A DNA stretch of 64,000 nucleotides from Micromonospora nigra (lineage in GTDB: Bacteria; Actinomycetota; Actinomycetes; Mycobacteriales; Micromonosporaceae), in contig NZ_FMHT01000003.1 of NCBI RefSeq assembly GCF_900091585.1, positions 3,029,501 to 3,093,500 of the forward strand, read 5' to 3'. The notes beneath the pieces were generated by a model. It did no database searches and was not told where the DNA came from. It saw only the letters and a program-made list of their open reading frames with translations. This document shows positions 56,403 through 63,746 of the stretch, piece by piece. The position numbers were made by a program, and so were the translations under genes. Each line of letters begins with the position of its first letter. The stretch's first letter is position 1.

Positions 56403-56936
56403 ATGGCTTCCTGGTCCGAGTTCTCCGCTGACGAGCCCCGACTCGCCGAGGGGATCCGCCTTCTCATGCAGCAGTACGGGCCGGGTTTCGGCTACCTGGC
56501 CACCGTCCGTGCCGACGGTGGGCCGCGCGTCCACCCGGTCTCGCCGGTGATCACCGACGAGGGTCTGTTCTGCTTCGTCATCGACTCGCCCAAGCGACGC
56601 GACCTGGAACGCGACGGCCGCTACGCGCTGCACTCGTTCCCGCCGGAGGAGAGCGACGACGAGGCGTACGTGGCCGGTCGGGCGCGTCCCGTGACCGACC
56701 GGGCCCGGGTCGGCCGGCTGGTCGACATCGCCCGCGCCGAGCCGCGCGCCGACTGGCGGCTGTTCGAGTTCACCGTCGAGGTGGCGATGCTCGCCCACCG
56801 GGAGCACGGCGTCGCGGGTGGTCCCGGCGACCCCGGCGGCCGGCCCCACGTGCAGGTCTGGCTCGACCCGGCGACCCCGGCGGCCGGCGGCCTGCCACAG
56901 CCCGCGTCCGCCGCCCGCCACGTCCGCGCGGCCTGA
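56403..56936 (+). CDS. Pyridoxamine 5'-phosphate oxidase-like FMN/F420-binding protein
   Basis: Split-barrel flavin- or F420-binding protein of 177 residues. The fold is marked by GFGYLATVRADGGPRVHPVS near residues 27-46, FCFVIDSPKRRDLERDGRYA and DDEAYVAGRARPVTD. Actinomycete members reduce or bind flavins, haem breakdown products or F420; the ligand here is unknown. ATG 56403 is very close to the promoter-like TAGGAT, giving a leader of only a few bases or a leaderless message. It sits beside a LexA-like box and opposite dcd, so DNA-damage control is possible. Confidence 0.85.
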   Translation: MASWSEFSADEPRLAEGIRLLMQQYGPGFGYLATVRADGGPRVHPVSPVITDEGLFCFVIDSPKRRDLERDGRYALHSFPPEESDDEAYVAGRARPVTDRARVGRLVDIARAEPRADWRLFEFTVEVAMLAHREHGVAGGPGDPGGRPHVQVWLDPATPAAGGLPQPASAARHVRAA

Positions 56937-56947
56937 CCCCGCACCCG

Positions 56948-56981
56948 CCGGTGCCGGCCCCGTCGAGGGAGCCGGCACCGG
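56948..56981. terminator. Bidirectional terminator
   Basis: CCGGTGCCGGC (56948-56958) pairs with GCCGGCACCGG (56971-56981) over 11 bp, 12-base loop, between convergent genes. Confidence 0.7.
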
Positions 56982-57005
56982 TGGTACGCGGTCAGAGCTG
57001 GCGGG

Positions 57006-58010
57006 TCACGCCGCGCGGTACGCGTTCCACGCGTTGATCATCCGGGTCGCCTGGCCCGGGGTGAACTGGTACATGCAGGTGTCGTACGAGTAGTCCATGA
57101 AGTTGGTGATCGGGTCCAGGCCCGGCGCGGAGCAGGTGTCGCGGCCGGTCGGGCACCCGCTGGCCGGCGACGCCTCCGCAGGGGTGTCCGAGACGCTGTC
57201 ACCCGAACCGGCGCAGCCGCCCTGGAAGGTGTGGTAGAGGTTCAGCCAGTGACCCACCTCGTGGGTGCCGGTGTCGCCCTGGTTGTAGTTGGTGGCGGTG
57301 CCACCCGGCAGCGACTCGCTCAGCACGACCACGCCGTCCATGCTGTTGAGCCGGGTCTGCGGGAAGGTTGCCCAGCCGAGCAGGTTGTTGCTCAGCGCGC
57401 CCAGGTAGATGTTGAGGGTGTTCTTGCCGCCGACCCGCAGCTGGGACTTCATCTGCCGCTCGGCCGACGAGCCCTGCCTGATCGGGTACCACGACGAGTT
57501 GGTCACCCGGTTGATCCGCTGGAGCGAGAAGGTGAACGCGGTCGACGCGCCGCCGGTGGCCCCGCTGAACGACTCGTTGAGCACCCTGATCTGCGAGTTG
57601 ACCATGGAGTCGGGGATGTTGCCGCCCGCGCGAGTCGAGTTCCGCTGGATCACGTGCACCACGACCGGGATCGTCACCGACGCGGCGGCGGCCTGGGTGC
57701 TGAGGGTGCGCTGGCCGACGCGCTTGGCCTGCACCTGGAGCAGCTCCGCCAGCTCGGTCTCGCGCTGCTGCACCTGGCGGAGGGTCAGCTGGTTCGGGTC
57801 GTGCGTCGTACCCGCGCCAGGCCGTGCCCTCGCCAGCGCGTCAGCCGGCTCGCAGACCTCGTCGGCGGCGGAGGCGGCGGTGACTGCGGGGGCGGCCGGG
57901 GCGGTGGCGGCCGGCAGCAGGCCGACCGTGGCCACTCCCAGCAGCAGGGCGAACGACGTCGATGCGATGCCGGCGTAGCGCCGGTTCAGCAGGTTGGGAC
58001 GGAGTCCCAT
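57006..58010 (-). CDS. Secreted pappalysin/cytophagalysin-like (M43) zinc metalloprotease
   Basis: Secreted protein of 334 residues: signal peptide (FALLLGVATVGLLPAATAPA), a propeptide rich in Ala and Gln (LRQVQQRETELAELLQVQAK) and an M43-like domain. The zinc motif at residues 250-260 is HEVGHWLNLYH followed by TF, where the usual HExxHxxG is HExxHxxN, and the Met-turn is NFMDYSYDTC. Six Cys are placed to form the disulfides of this family. ATG 58010 has GAGGTGG just upstream. Likely a secreted collagen- or protein-degrading enzyme; substrate unknown. Confidence 0.9.
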   Translation of the reverse strand: MGLRPNLLNRRYAGIASTSFALLLGVATVGLLPAATAPAAPAVTAASAADEVCEPADALARARPGAGTTHDPNQLTLRQVQQRETELAELLQVQAKRVGQRTLSTQAAAASVTIPVVVHVIQRNSTRAGGNIPDSMVNSQIRVLNESFSGATGGASTAFTFSLQRINRVTNSSWYPIRQGSSAERQMKSQLRVGGKNTLNIYLGALSNNLLGWATFPQTRLNSMDGVVVLSESLPGGTATNYNQGDTGTHEVGHWLNLYHTFQGGCAGSGDSVSDTPAEASPASGCPTGRDTCSAPGLDPITNFMDYSYDTCMYQFTPGQATRMINAWNAYRAA

Positions 58011-58242
58011 GGGCCCACCTCTTTCTGGACGGCGTGACCGGGGGTGTGTCGCGCCGTGGGGGAAACGTGCAGCAGACGTTACAACCCATCGACACATTTG
58101 AGAATGGGCATATGTTGCCGGGATGAAACTTCTGCCGACCGAGGCGAGGCCCTCCAGGTGAGAGGGTGGCCGGGACCGGACACGGCGGCTTCGGGGTGCC
58201 TGGGTGCAGGCGGGCGGTGACTCAGGTACAGTGGTGCCGCCT

Positions 58243-58316
58243 GCGGGTGTAGTTCAATGGCAGAACATCAGCTTCCCAAGCTGACAGTGCGGGTTCGATT
58301 CCCGTCACCCGCTCCA
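58243..58316 (+). tRNA. tRNA-Gly (anticodon CCC)
   Basis: A 74-nt molecule including encoded CCA: acceptor GCGGGTG pairs with CACCCGC, D-loop TAGTTCAATGGCAGAA, anticodon stem TCAGC-TTCCCAA-GCTGA with anticodon CCC, and T-arm GCGGGTTCGATTCCCGT. The discriminator T precedes CCA. A terminator hairpin and a dead integrase fragment follow. Confidence 0.96.
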
Positions 58317-58319
58317 CCA

Positions 58320-58362
58320 CGAAGGCCCTGGTCAGGATGTGAGTCCCGAGCCAGGGCCTTCG
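58320..58362 (+). terminator. Terminator after tRNA-Gly
   Basis: CGAAGGCCCTGG (58320-58331) pairs with CCAGGGCCTTCG (58351-58362) over 12 bp, 19-base loop, four bases after the tRNA CCA. Confidence 0.75.
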
Positions 58363-58419
58363 ATGTTTCCAGGTCAACGATCATGCGCCGGGCCATCCAC
58401 GGGCCACTACCCGCGCCGG

Positions 58420-58590
58420 GCCACCCCGCCGGCCACCCGATGATCTTGTTCAGATTGCCGCGCCAGATGAGCTTGCCGCTCGGCGTGGTGAAGACCAGCG
58501 CTTCCGGGTTGTCGTCGACGAAGCCGGCCAGCTAATCACGGAGCGCGGGCAGGATCGTCGCCGGCACCGCCGCGGTACGCAGGCGCCGCC
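58420..58590 (-). pseudogene. Tyrosine recombinase (integrase) fragment
   Basis: The minus strand reads RLRTAAVPATILPALRD, then a TAG stop (58532-58534), then LAGFVDDNPEALVFTTPSGK and LIWRGNLNKIIGW. This resembles the middle of actinobacterial phage/ICE integrases (VPLPA...L...H-LA-FV, DALVFTGPSGGPLRRSNF), before the catalytic His-x-x-Arg and Tyr. The catalytic C-terminus and N-terminus are missing and the frame carries a nonsense codon, so it is dead. It lies about 100 bp downstream of tRNA-Gly, a usual integration site, and is probably the scar of a lost element. Confidence 0.72.
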
Positions 58591-58602
58591 TACGCTGTCG
58601 CG

Positions 58603-58923
58603 GTGGACGCGGGCAGGGTGTGGCGGCTGTACCACCGGGGCGAGTTGGTCGGCGAGATCGACGTGCAGAGCCACGACTTCCCCTGGATGTACGGCCGGTT
58701 TCGCGCGCTACCGGGGTTCGAGCCGCTACGGCCGCTCTTCGCCGCGCGGAGCGCCTCTGCCGGCCAGGAAGGCGACGAGGCCATGGAACGGGATAGCGAG
58801 GCCAAGCGTGCCGCCGTCACGATGACCTTCCCCGACGGCGGCGAGGTGGCCGAGTTCCTACTGACCATCAAGGACGACGCGGCCGGATTCCGGTGGTATG
58901 ACGAGCCGTTCGAGGACGAGTAG
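58603..58923 (+). CDS. Hypothetical protein (106 aa)
   Basis: Not recognised. A small soluble protein from GTG 58603. Its beta-rich N-terminus (VWRLYHRGELVGEIDVQSHD, FPWMYGRFRALPGFEPL) and C-terminal beta-hairpin (AAVTMTFPDGGEVAEFLLTI) with an acidic end (EPFEDE) look like a folded cytosolic domain. The start lies 13 bp from the integrase fragment and no convincing ribosome site is visible. Similar proteins are common as singletons in Streptomyces and relatives, from my memory only. Confidence 0.55.
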   Translation: MDAGRVWRLYHRGELVGEIDVQSHDFPWMYGRFRALPGFEPLRPLFAARSASAGQEGDEAMERDSEAKRAAVTMTFPDGGEVAEFLLTIKDDAAGFRWYDEPFEDE

Positions 58924-59014
58924 GACCGGGTCGGCCAGGGGCACGAGCCGGGGTGAACCCAGGCCGACCGGGGGTCACCAGGGCGCTGCCGATCGTGCGA
59001 CTTGCGACTCATCC

Positions 59015-59079
59015 GCGAGAGTCGGCTGCGGGAGTCGGCTGCGGGAGTCGGCTGCGGGAGTCGGCTGCGGGAGTCGGCT
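59015..59079. repeat. 13-bp minisatellite, five tandem copies
   Basis: Unit GCGGGAGTCGGCT: perfect copies at 59028-59040, 59041-59053, 59054-59066 and 59067-59079, with a one-mismatch copy at 59015-59027. It ends 15 bp before the ATG at 59095, so copy number will change the leader of that gene. The unit is not a multiple of three. Confidence 0.9.
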
Positions 59080-59094
59080 GCTTATGATGGCCCG

Positions 59095-59529
59095 ATGGCG
59101 TCAGTCAAGCAGTTCCAGGTCACCTTCGACTGCGCAGAACCTGAGCGCGTCGCCCGTTTCTGGTGTGAGGTGCTGGGGTACGTCGTACCGCCGCCACCGG
59201 AGGGTTTCGCTACCTGGAACGATTTCGATCGCGCGCTGCCGCCCGAACATCAGGGTTCAGCGTTCGCGTGCGTCGATCCTTCAGGTGTGGGCCCGCGACT
59301 GTTCTTCCAGCGCGTTCCCGAGGGCAAGGTCGTCAAGAACCGACTGCATATCGACGTGCGGGTCGGCACCGGGCTCGTGGGTGAGGAGCGCGTGGCCGCA
59401 CTTGAGGCCGAATGCGCACGACTGGTCGCGCTCGGCGCGGTACGGGTGCGACTACTGCTTGCCGACGGTCACAACGAGTCGTGCCTCGTGATGCAGGACG
59501 TCGAGGGCAACGAGTTCTGTCTCGACTGA
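59095..59529 (+). CDS. VOC-family (glyoxalase-like) protein
   Basis: Vicinal-oxygen-chelate fold protein of 144 residues, of the type with a DXXXXFWXXXLGYV start: VTFDCAEPERVARFWCEVLG (residues ~8-27), then GPRLFFQRVPEGKVVKNRLH and the C-terminal MQDVEGNEFCLD. It is a single VOC module pair, about the usual length; members include glyoxalase/bleomycin-resistance-like proteins. The metal ligands and substrate are uncertain. ATG 59095 lies just after the 13-bp minisatellite, with no strong ribosome site in between. Confidence 0.85.
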   Translation: MASVKQFQVTFDCAEPERVARFWCEVLGYVVPPPPEGFATWNDFDRALPPEHQGSAFACVDPSGVGPRLFFQRVPEGKVVKNRLHIDVRVGTGLVGEERVAALEAECARLVALGAVRVRLLLADGHNESCLVMQDVEGNEFCLD

Positions 59530-59663
59530 GTGGCCGCGAACGTGGCACTTCGTGAGTCGAGGGGCCCTTCCACATCCACAGTTCGCCGTCGAACTCCAGT
59601 CCACCCGGCCAGCACAGAAGCGCCCTCCGACAGGGCCGGCGCGCTCGCCGTAGGGTGACGACC

Positions 59664-60545
59664 ATGCGGATTGGCATCGTGATCCTGCCCGACCAGCGCT
59701 GGTCGGTGGCGCGGCACCGGTGGCGGCAGGTCGACGAGTGGGGCTTCGACCACGCCTGGACGTACGACCACCTGGGCTGGCGGGACCTGGTCGACGGCCC
59801 GTGGTTCGACTCGATGGGGACGTTGACCGCCGCCGCGACGGTGACCGCCCGGATCCGACTGGGCACCCTGGTCGCCTCGCCGAACTTCCGACACCCGGCG
59901 GCCTTCGCCCGGCAGGTCACGGCGCTCGACGACGTCTCCGACGGGCGGGTGCTGCTCGGGCTGGGCGCAGGCGGGATCGGGTTCGACTCGGCGGTGCTCG
60001 GCGGCGAGGAACTGCCGCCCCGGCAGCGGGTGGACCGGTTCGCCGAGTTCGTCGAGCTGCTCGACCTGATCCTGCGCGAGGACGGCACCACCTGGCGGGG
60101 CGACTGGTTCGCCGCGGTGGACGCGCGGAACAACCCGGGCTGCGTACAGACGCCACGGGTGCCGTTCGTGATGGCGGCCAACGGGCCCCGCTCGATGCGC
60201 CTGGTGGCCCGCTTCGGCCAGGGTTGGGTGACCACCGGGCCCGGCGCGGACGACCTGACGGACTGGTGGAATGGCGTACGGGAGTACGCCCAGCGCCTCG
60301 ACGGGGTGCTCGACGTGACCGGACGCGACCCGGCCACCCTGGACCGCCACCTGTCGCTGGACTCGGCCCCGGTGTTCTCGCTGGACAGCGCCCAGTTCTT
60401 CGCCGACCAGGTGGGGCGGGCCGCCGAGCTGGGCTTCACGGACGTGATCACCCACTGGCCGCGGCAGAGCAGCTGGTACGCGGGCGACGAGTCCGTCCTG
60501 GTCGACGTGGCCACCCGCCTGCTGCCGGAGCTGCGCCGGGTCTGA
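59664..60545 (+). CDS. LLM-class (F420-dependent type) oxidoreductase
   Basis: Luciferase-like TIM-barrel oxidoreductase of 293 residues. The N-terminal strand MRIGIVILPDQRW leads into the barrel; HAWTYDHLGWRDL, ARIRLGTLVASPNFRHPAAF, SDGRVLLGLGAG and VPFVMAANGPRSMRLVARFG are typical of the F420/FMN-binding group. It probably uses F420H2 to reduce an unknown substrate. The chosen ATG 59664 has AGGGTGA before it; GTG 59655 in the same frame has none. The fold is complete. Confidence 0.88.
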   Translation: MRIGIVILPDQRWSVARHRWRQVDEWGFDHAWTYDHLGWRDLVDGPWFDSMGTLTAAATVTARIRLGTLVASPNFRHPAAFARQVTALDDVSDGRVLLGLGAGGIGFDSAVLGGEELPPRQRVDRFAEFVELLDLILREDGTTWRGDWFAAVDARNNPGCVQTPRVPFVMAANGPRSMRLVARFGQGWVTTGPGADDLTDWWNGVREYAQRLDGVLDVTGRDPATLDRHLSLDSAPVFSLDSAQFFADQVGRAAELGFTDVITHWPRQSSWYAGDESVLVDVATRLLPELRRV

Positions 60546-60555
60546 GGACGGCGCA

Positions 60556-60621
60556 GCCACCCACACCAGTGACGGCGGCCACCCACACCGGTGACGGCGG
60601 CCACCCACACCAGTGACGGCG
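60556..60621. repeat. 22-bp tandem repeat, three copies
   Basis: Unit GCCACCCACACCAGTGACGGCG at 60556-60577, 60578-60599 (A to G at the 13th base) and 60600-60621; a degenerate fourth copy follows to about 60645. It lies between convergent genes and is not coding. Confidence 0.85.
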
Positions 60622-60684
60622 CAGCCACCCTCGCCGGTGACGACGGCCACCACGGCTGGACGCCGCACGGGCACCGGCGGAGGT

Positions 60685-61116
60685 TCAGACGCCCAGGTCG
60701 CCGCTGGCGACGCCGCCCTCGCCGCCGGACACCAGCCGGAACCGCACGCAGACGACCGCCGCGTCGTCGGTGACGGGGGTGCCCTGCCGCGCCCAGTAGG
60801 CGGCGTGGCCGGCCCGCCACTCCTCGATGTCGCGGTCACCCTCCCCCTCGGCGCGGGCGAACTCCCAGGGCACCTGCGCGAAGGGAACCACCTCGACGCC
60901 GGTCACCTCGACGACGCCGGCCAGCACGTCGTCGTCGTCCACCAGCACCAACCGCTCGCCGACGTGCTCCAGTTGCTCGTGCTCCTGGGCGTACTCGGTC
61001 AGCAGCCCGGCGGTCGCGGTCTTCACTCCGGCCAGGACGAGGGTGTTGAGATTGGTGCGCAGCTCACCGGGCGTGCCGAGGGCGAGCGTGCGCAGTCCAC
61101 CGATGCGGGGCCACAT
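60685..61116 (-). CDS. ASCH-domain protein
   Basis: Protein of 143 residues with an ASCH (RNA-binding PUA-like) fold: ALGTPGELRTNLNTLVLAGV, KTATAGLL with the family GxKTxT motif and DEERxVVDDxxVLAGVVEVT-like strands (LVLVDDDDVLAGVVEVT), then FAQVPWEFARAEGEG. ASCH proteins bind RNA or nucleotides, and some hydrolyse modified cytidines, but this case is untested. Start ATG 61116. It diverges from the hydrolase at 61220. Confidence 0.82.
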   Translation of the reverse strand: MWPRIGGLRTLALGTPGELRTNLNTLVLAGVKTATAGLLTEYAQEHEQLEHVGERLVLVDDDDVLAGVVEVTGVEVVPFAQVPWEFARAEGEGDRDIEEWRAGHAAYWARQGTPVTDDAAVVCVRFRLVSGGEGGVASGDLGV

Positions 61117-61219
61117 CCTGCCGAGGCTACCGGCCGGCCGATCGCCCGTCGTGGCACTTGTCGCACCTGTGCGGGTCGACCCGGCGGTACGGTGGTCGTT
61201 CGACGACAAGGAGACGTCC

Positions 61220-61735
61220 ATGGCGGACCGCCGCGCGGTGCTCATTCCCGGCCAGGGCTACGACACCCGGTACCCACTTTTCCTGTACGCGGGGGAGGCG
61301 CTGCGCCGGGCCGGGTTCGCCCTGCACGCGGTCACCTGGCAGGTGCCGGACGACCTCGACCTGGAGACCGCCGGCCGGTGGGTCAACGAGCAGGTCGCCC
61401 CGACCCTCAACGACCGCACGGATCTGCTGGTCGGCAAGTCGCTGGGCACGTTGGCCGTGGAGTTGGCCGCCGATCGGGGGCTGGCCGCGGTGTGGCTGAC
61501 CCCGCTGCTGCACCGACCGGACGTGGTCGCCGCGCTGCGCCGCACCCGAGCGCCGTTCGTGCTGGTCGGAGGCACTGCCGACCGTACGTGGGACGGTGCG
61601 GTGGCCCGCCGGCTCACCCCGTACGTGCTGGAGATCCCGGAGGCGGACCACGCGCTGATGGTGCCGGGGCCGCTCGCCCGCAGCGCGGCGGCGTTGGGTG
61701 AGGTGTGCACCGCCGTGGAGCGGTTCGTCGGCTAG
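61220..61735 (+). CDS. Small alpha/beta-hydrolase-like protein
   Basis: Protein of 171 residues. The first strand-loop RRAVLIPGQGYDTRYPLFLY, the nucleophile-elbow-like VGKSLGTLAVELA (Ser near residue 75, G-K-S-L-G), and a late EADHALMVPG with the His resemble a reduced alpha/beta hydrolase (alpha/beta-hydrolase of the DUF1749/RBBP9 sort). A catalytic Asp is visible in VGGTADRTWDGAV. Enzymatic activity and substrate are unknown. GGAGACG precedes ATG 61220. Confidence 0.7.
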   Translation: MADRRAVLIPGQGYDTRYPLFLYAGEALRRAGFALHAVTWQVPDDLDLETAGRWVNEQVAPTLNDRTDLLVGKSLGTLAVELAADRGLAAVWLTPLLHRPDVVAALRRTRAPFVLVGGTADRTWDGAVARRLTPYVLEIPEADHALMVPGPLARSAAALGEVCTAVERFVG

Positions 61736-61752
61736 GTGCCCGGAGGTGGGTG

Positions 61753-62310
61753 TCAGGGCGTCCTGTCGAGGTCGGCGGCGTCGAGCAGTGCGGTGACCCG
61801 GAGTTCGGCGGCGAGTTCCGGGGCACACCCGCGGACGACGGCCGCCGTGCCGGCGGGTTCGGCGCCCCGGGCCGCGCAGATGTCGTAGAGGGCGCGGACC
61901 TGGGCGCCGGTGGCGATCCAGTCGTCCACGACGAGGACCCGGTCGCCGGGGCCGAGGTGCCGGTCGCGGACGGCCAGGTCGACTCGCCGACCCCGGAAGT
62001 CGGGTGGGCTCTGGGCCCAGGTGAGCGGCCCGGGTGGCAGCCGCCCGTCGACTGGTTTGTGCGCCGGGACGAAACCGACGCCGAGCGCGGTCGCCGCGAG
62101 CGGGCCGAGGAGGAGACCGGTGACCGCCGGGGAGACGACGACGGTGGGCCGGGCCGGGCGGAACGGGGCGACGAGAGCGGGCCCCAGTTCGGCGAGTACC
62201 TGCGGGTCGCGCCACCAGCCGGAGAGGTCGCTGACCAGGTGATCGGCTTCGGGGCCGGGGTCGATCCACCGGAACAGCTCGACGAGTCGTCCGCTCAGGT
62301 CGGCGTACAT
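61753..62310 (-). CDS. Phosphoribosyltransferase-family protein
   Basis: PRTase-fold protein of 185 residues; PRPP motif VLVVDDWIATGAQVRALYDI (residues ~124-143) fits the VVDD-x-x-x-TG pattern of adenine- and orotate-type enzymes. The N-terminal hood resembles xanthine/adenine PRTases (LVVSPAVTGLLLGPLA-like strand TVVVSPAVTGLLLGPLAATA). It probably catalyses a PRPP-dependent base salvage reaction, or it is a regulatory homologue; the base is unknown. Start ATG 62310; an ATG nine bases upstream is also in frame. Confidence 0.85.
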   Translation of the reverse strand: MYADLSGRLVELFRWIDPGPEADHLVSDLSGWWRDPQVLAELGPALVAPFRPARPTVVVSPAVTGLLLGPLAATALGVGFVPAHKPVDGRLPPGPLTWAQSPPDFRGRRVDLAVRDRHLGPGDRVLVVDDWIATGAQVRALYDICAARGAEPAGTAAVVRGCAPELAAELRVTALLDAADLDRTP

Positions 62311-62459
62311 GCCGACCATCCTGCGGCACCGTCCCGGCGCACGTGGAGACGGTCCTGCGCGCGTCGTCCTGTTCACCGGACCCGCAGCACATCGCCCTGT
62401 TCTCAGGGCCCGGGGCACATCGTCGGGCCGGTTGATTCACGTGCTCACGTCAATCAGGC

Positions 62460-63587
62460 ATGCTGTCGGGTGTACGCACGCACTCCTTCCAGTCGGGCCA
62501 CGGCCCACTGAGCCCCGGATCCCGCGCCGGCCTCGGCGCGGCCCTCGCCCTGCTCGCGCTCGTCTCCGCCGTGGAGCTGGCGGACGGGCGTGAGGCGAAC
62601 TACATCGCCCTGATGGTGGCCGCGCCGTTCCTGGCGGCGGCGCTGGCGTCCTGGCGTGTGGTCCTCGGGGTGGGGGCCGCCGCTTCCGTGCTCGGTGCGG
62701 CCTTCGCCTTCGTCGAGCCGGCCGTCTCGGTGTCCACGGCGGTCGCCGTGGCGGGGATCGCTCTCGGAACGGCCATCGCGGCGGCGGTGGCGGCGATGCG
62801 CCAACGGCAGGCCGAGCAGATCGCCGAGTTGTCCAAGCTGGCGACGGTGGCCCAGCAGGCGGTGCTGCGTCCGCTCGGGCCTCGGGTCGGGACGCTCTCG
62901 GTGGCCGGCCGGTACATCTCCTCGACGGCGACCGCCGAGATCGGTGGCGACCTGTACGAGGCGATCGACACCCCGTACGGCGTACGCATGATCATCGGTG
63001 ACGTGCGCGGGAAGGGGCTGGAGGCGGTCCGCCTGGCCAGCATCGTGCTCGGCTCCTACCGGCACGTGGCGTACGACCGGGCGGACCTGCGCGCGGTCGT
63101 CGCCGACCTGGACCGTGCGGTGGCCCGCAACGTGGGTGACGAGGACTTCGTGACCGCCGCGCTGGTCGAGGAGCGGGGCGGCACGCTGACCATCGTCAAC
63201 TGCGGGCACCCGTCGCCGCTGCTGATGCGTCGCGGTTCGGTGATCCCGCTGGACCCGCCCGCCCCCGCGCCGCCGCTGGGTTTCATGCCGGTGGTCCGTC
63301 CCCGGGTGGAGCGGCTGGAGCCCGGTGACCGGCTGCTGCTGTTCACCGACGGGCTCGGTGAGGCCCGCCGGGACGGCGAGTTCTTCCCCACCGCCGACCG
63401 GGCGTGGCGGCTGCTCGGGCACGGCACGGTCGCCGACGGCCTGGCGTCGCTGGAGACCGCCCTGGTGGAGTGGGTGCACGGCCGGCTGGACGACGACATC
63501 GCGCTGGTCCTGATGGAGTACACGGGATCTCCGGCCGCCACGCCCGCGGTGGTGCCGAGCTGGGAGGTCGGCGCGACGGAGGGGTGA
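62460..63587 (+). CDS. SpoIIE/RsbU-type PP2C phosphatase, membrane-anchored
   Basis: Protein of 375 residues. The N-terminal ~115 residues hold about four membrane helices (AGLGAALALLALVSAVELAD, YIALMVAAPFLAAALASWRV, VVLGVGAAASVLGAAFAFVE, AVAVAGIALGTAIAAAVAA). A PP2C domain of the SpoIIE/RsbU group follows: AEIGGDLYEAIDTPYGVRM, IIGDVRGKGLEAVRLASIV, VNCGHPSPLLMRRG and LLLFTDGLGEARRDG with metal-binding Asps. Such enzymes dephosphorylate anti-anti-sigma factors in partner-switching. The partner STAS protein is not in the window. Confidence 0.92.
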   Translation: MLSGVRTHSFQSGHGPLSPGSRAGLGAALALLALVSAVELADGREANYIALMVAAPFLAAALASWRVVLGVGAAASVLGAAFAFVEPAVSVSTAVAVAGIALGTAIAAAVAAMRQRQAEQIAELSKLATVAQQAVLRPLGPRVGTLSVAGRYISSTATAEIGGDLYEAIDTPYGVRMIIGDVRGKGLEAVRLASIVLGSYRHVAYDRADLRAVVADLDRAVARNVGDEDFVTAALVEERGGTLTIVNCGHPSPLLMRRGSVIPLDPPAPAPPLGFMPVVRPRVERLEPGDRLLLFTDGLGEARRDGEFFPTADRAWRLLGHGTVADGLASLETALVEWVHGRLDDDIALVLMEYTGSPAATPAVVPSWEVGATEG

Positions 63588-63679
63588 TCCATCCGGGTCC
63601 GTCCGGGTCCGTCCAGGTGTCGTAATCCCGAACCGCAGGTGTGTAATCGCTGTCACTTCCGCCAGTGGCTTGTCGCTGC

Positions 63680-63693
63680 CTACCCGTGAGTAA
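63680..63693. promoter_or_regulatory. Operator-like sequence related to the 14989 site
   Basis: CTACCCGTGAGTAA differs at two of 14 positions from TTACTCGTGAGTAA (14989-15002). A -10-like TACAGT (63694-63699) follows directly. Upstream of the acyl-CoA dehydrogenase at 63747. Confidence 0.4.
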
Positions 63694-63703
63694 TACAGTC
63701 AGG

Positions 63704-63719
63704 GTTACTGATCGGTAAC
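63704..63719. promoter_or_regulatory. TetR-type operator upstream of acyl-CoA dehydrogenase
   Basis: GTTACTGATCGGTAAC has 5-bp perfect arms (GTTAC/GTAAC) and centre TGATCG. It differs from the 50641 site at two positions. It lies 28 bp before the ATG at 63747 and downstream of TACAGT, so it would block the transcription start. Confidence 0.65.
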
Positions 63720-63746
63720 ACCTGTCCGGAAGCGGGGCCAGCGAGC

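Noticed and set aside
59015..59079. Could the 13-bp tandem copies be a CRISPR array?
   Set aside because: Units are contiguous with no spacers and far too short; no cas genes are present.
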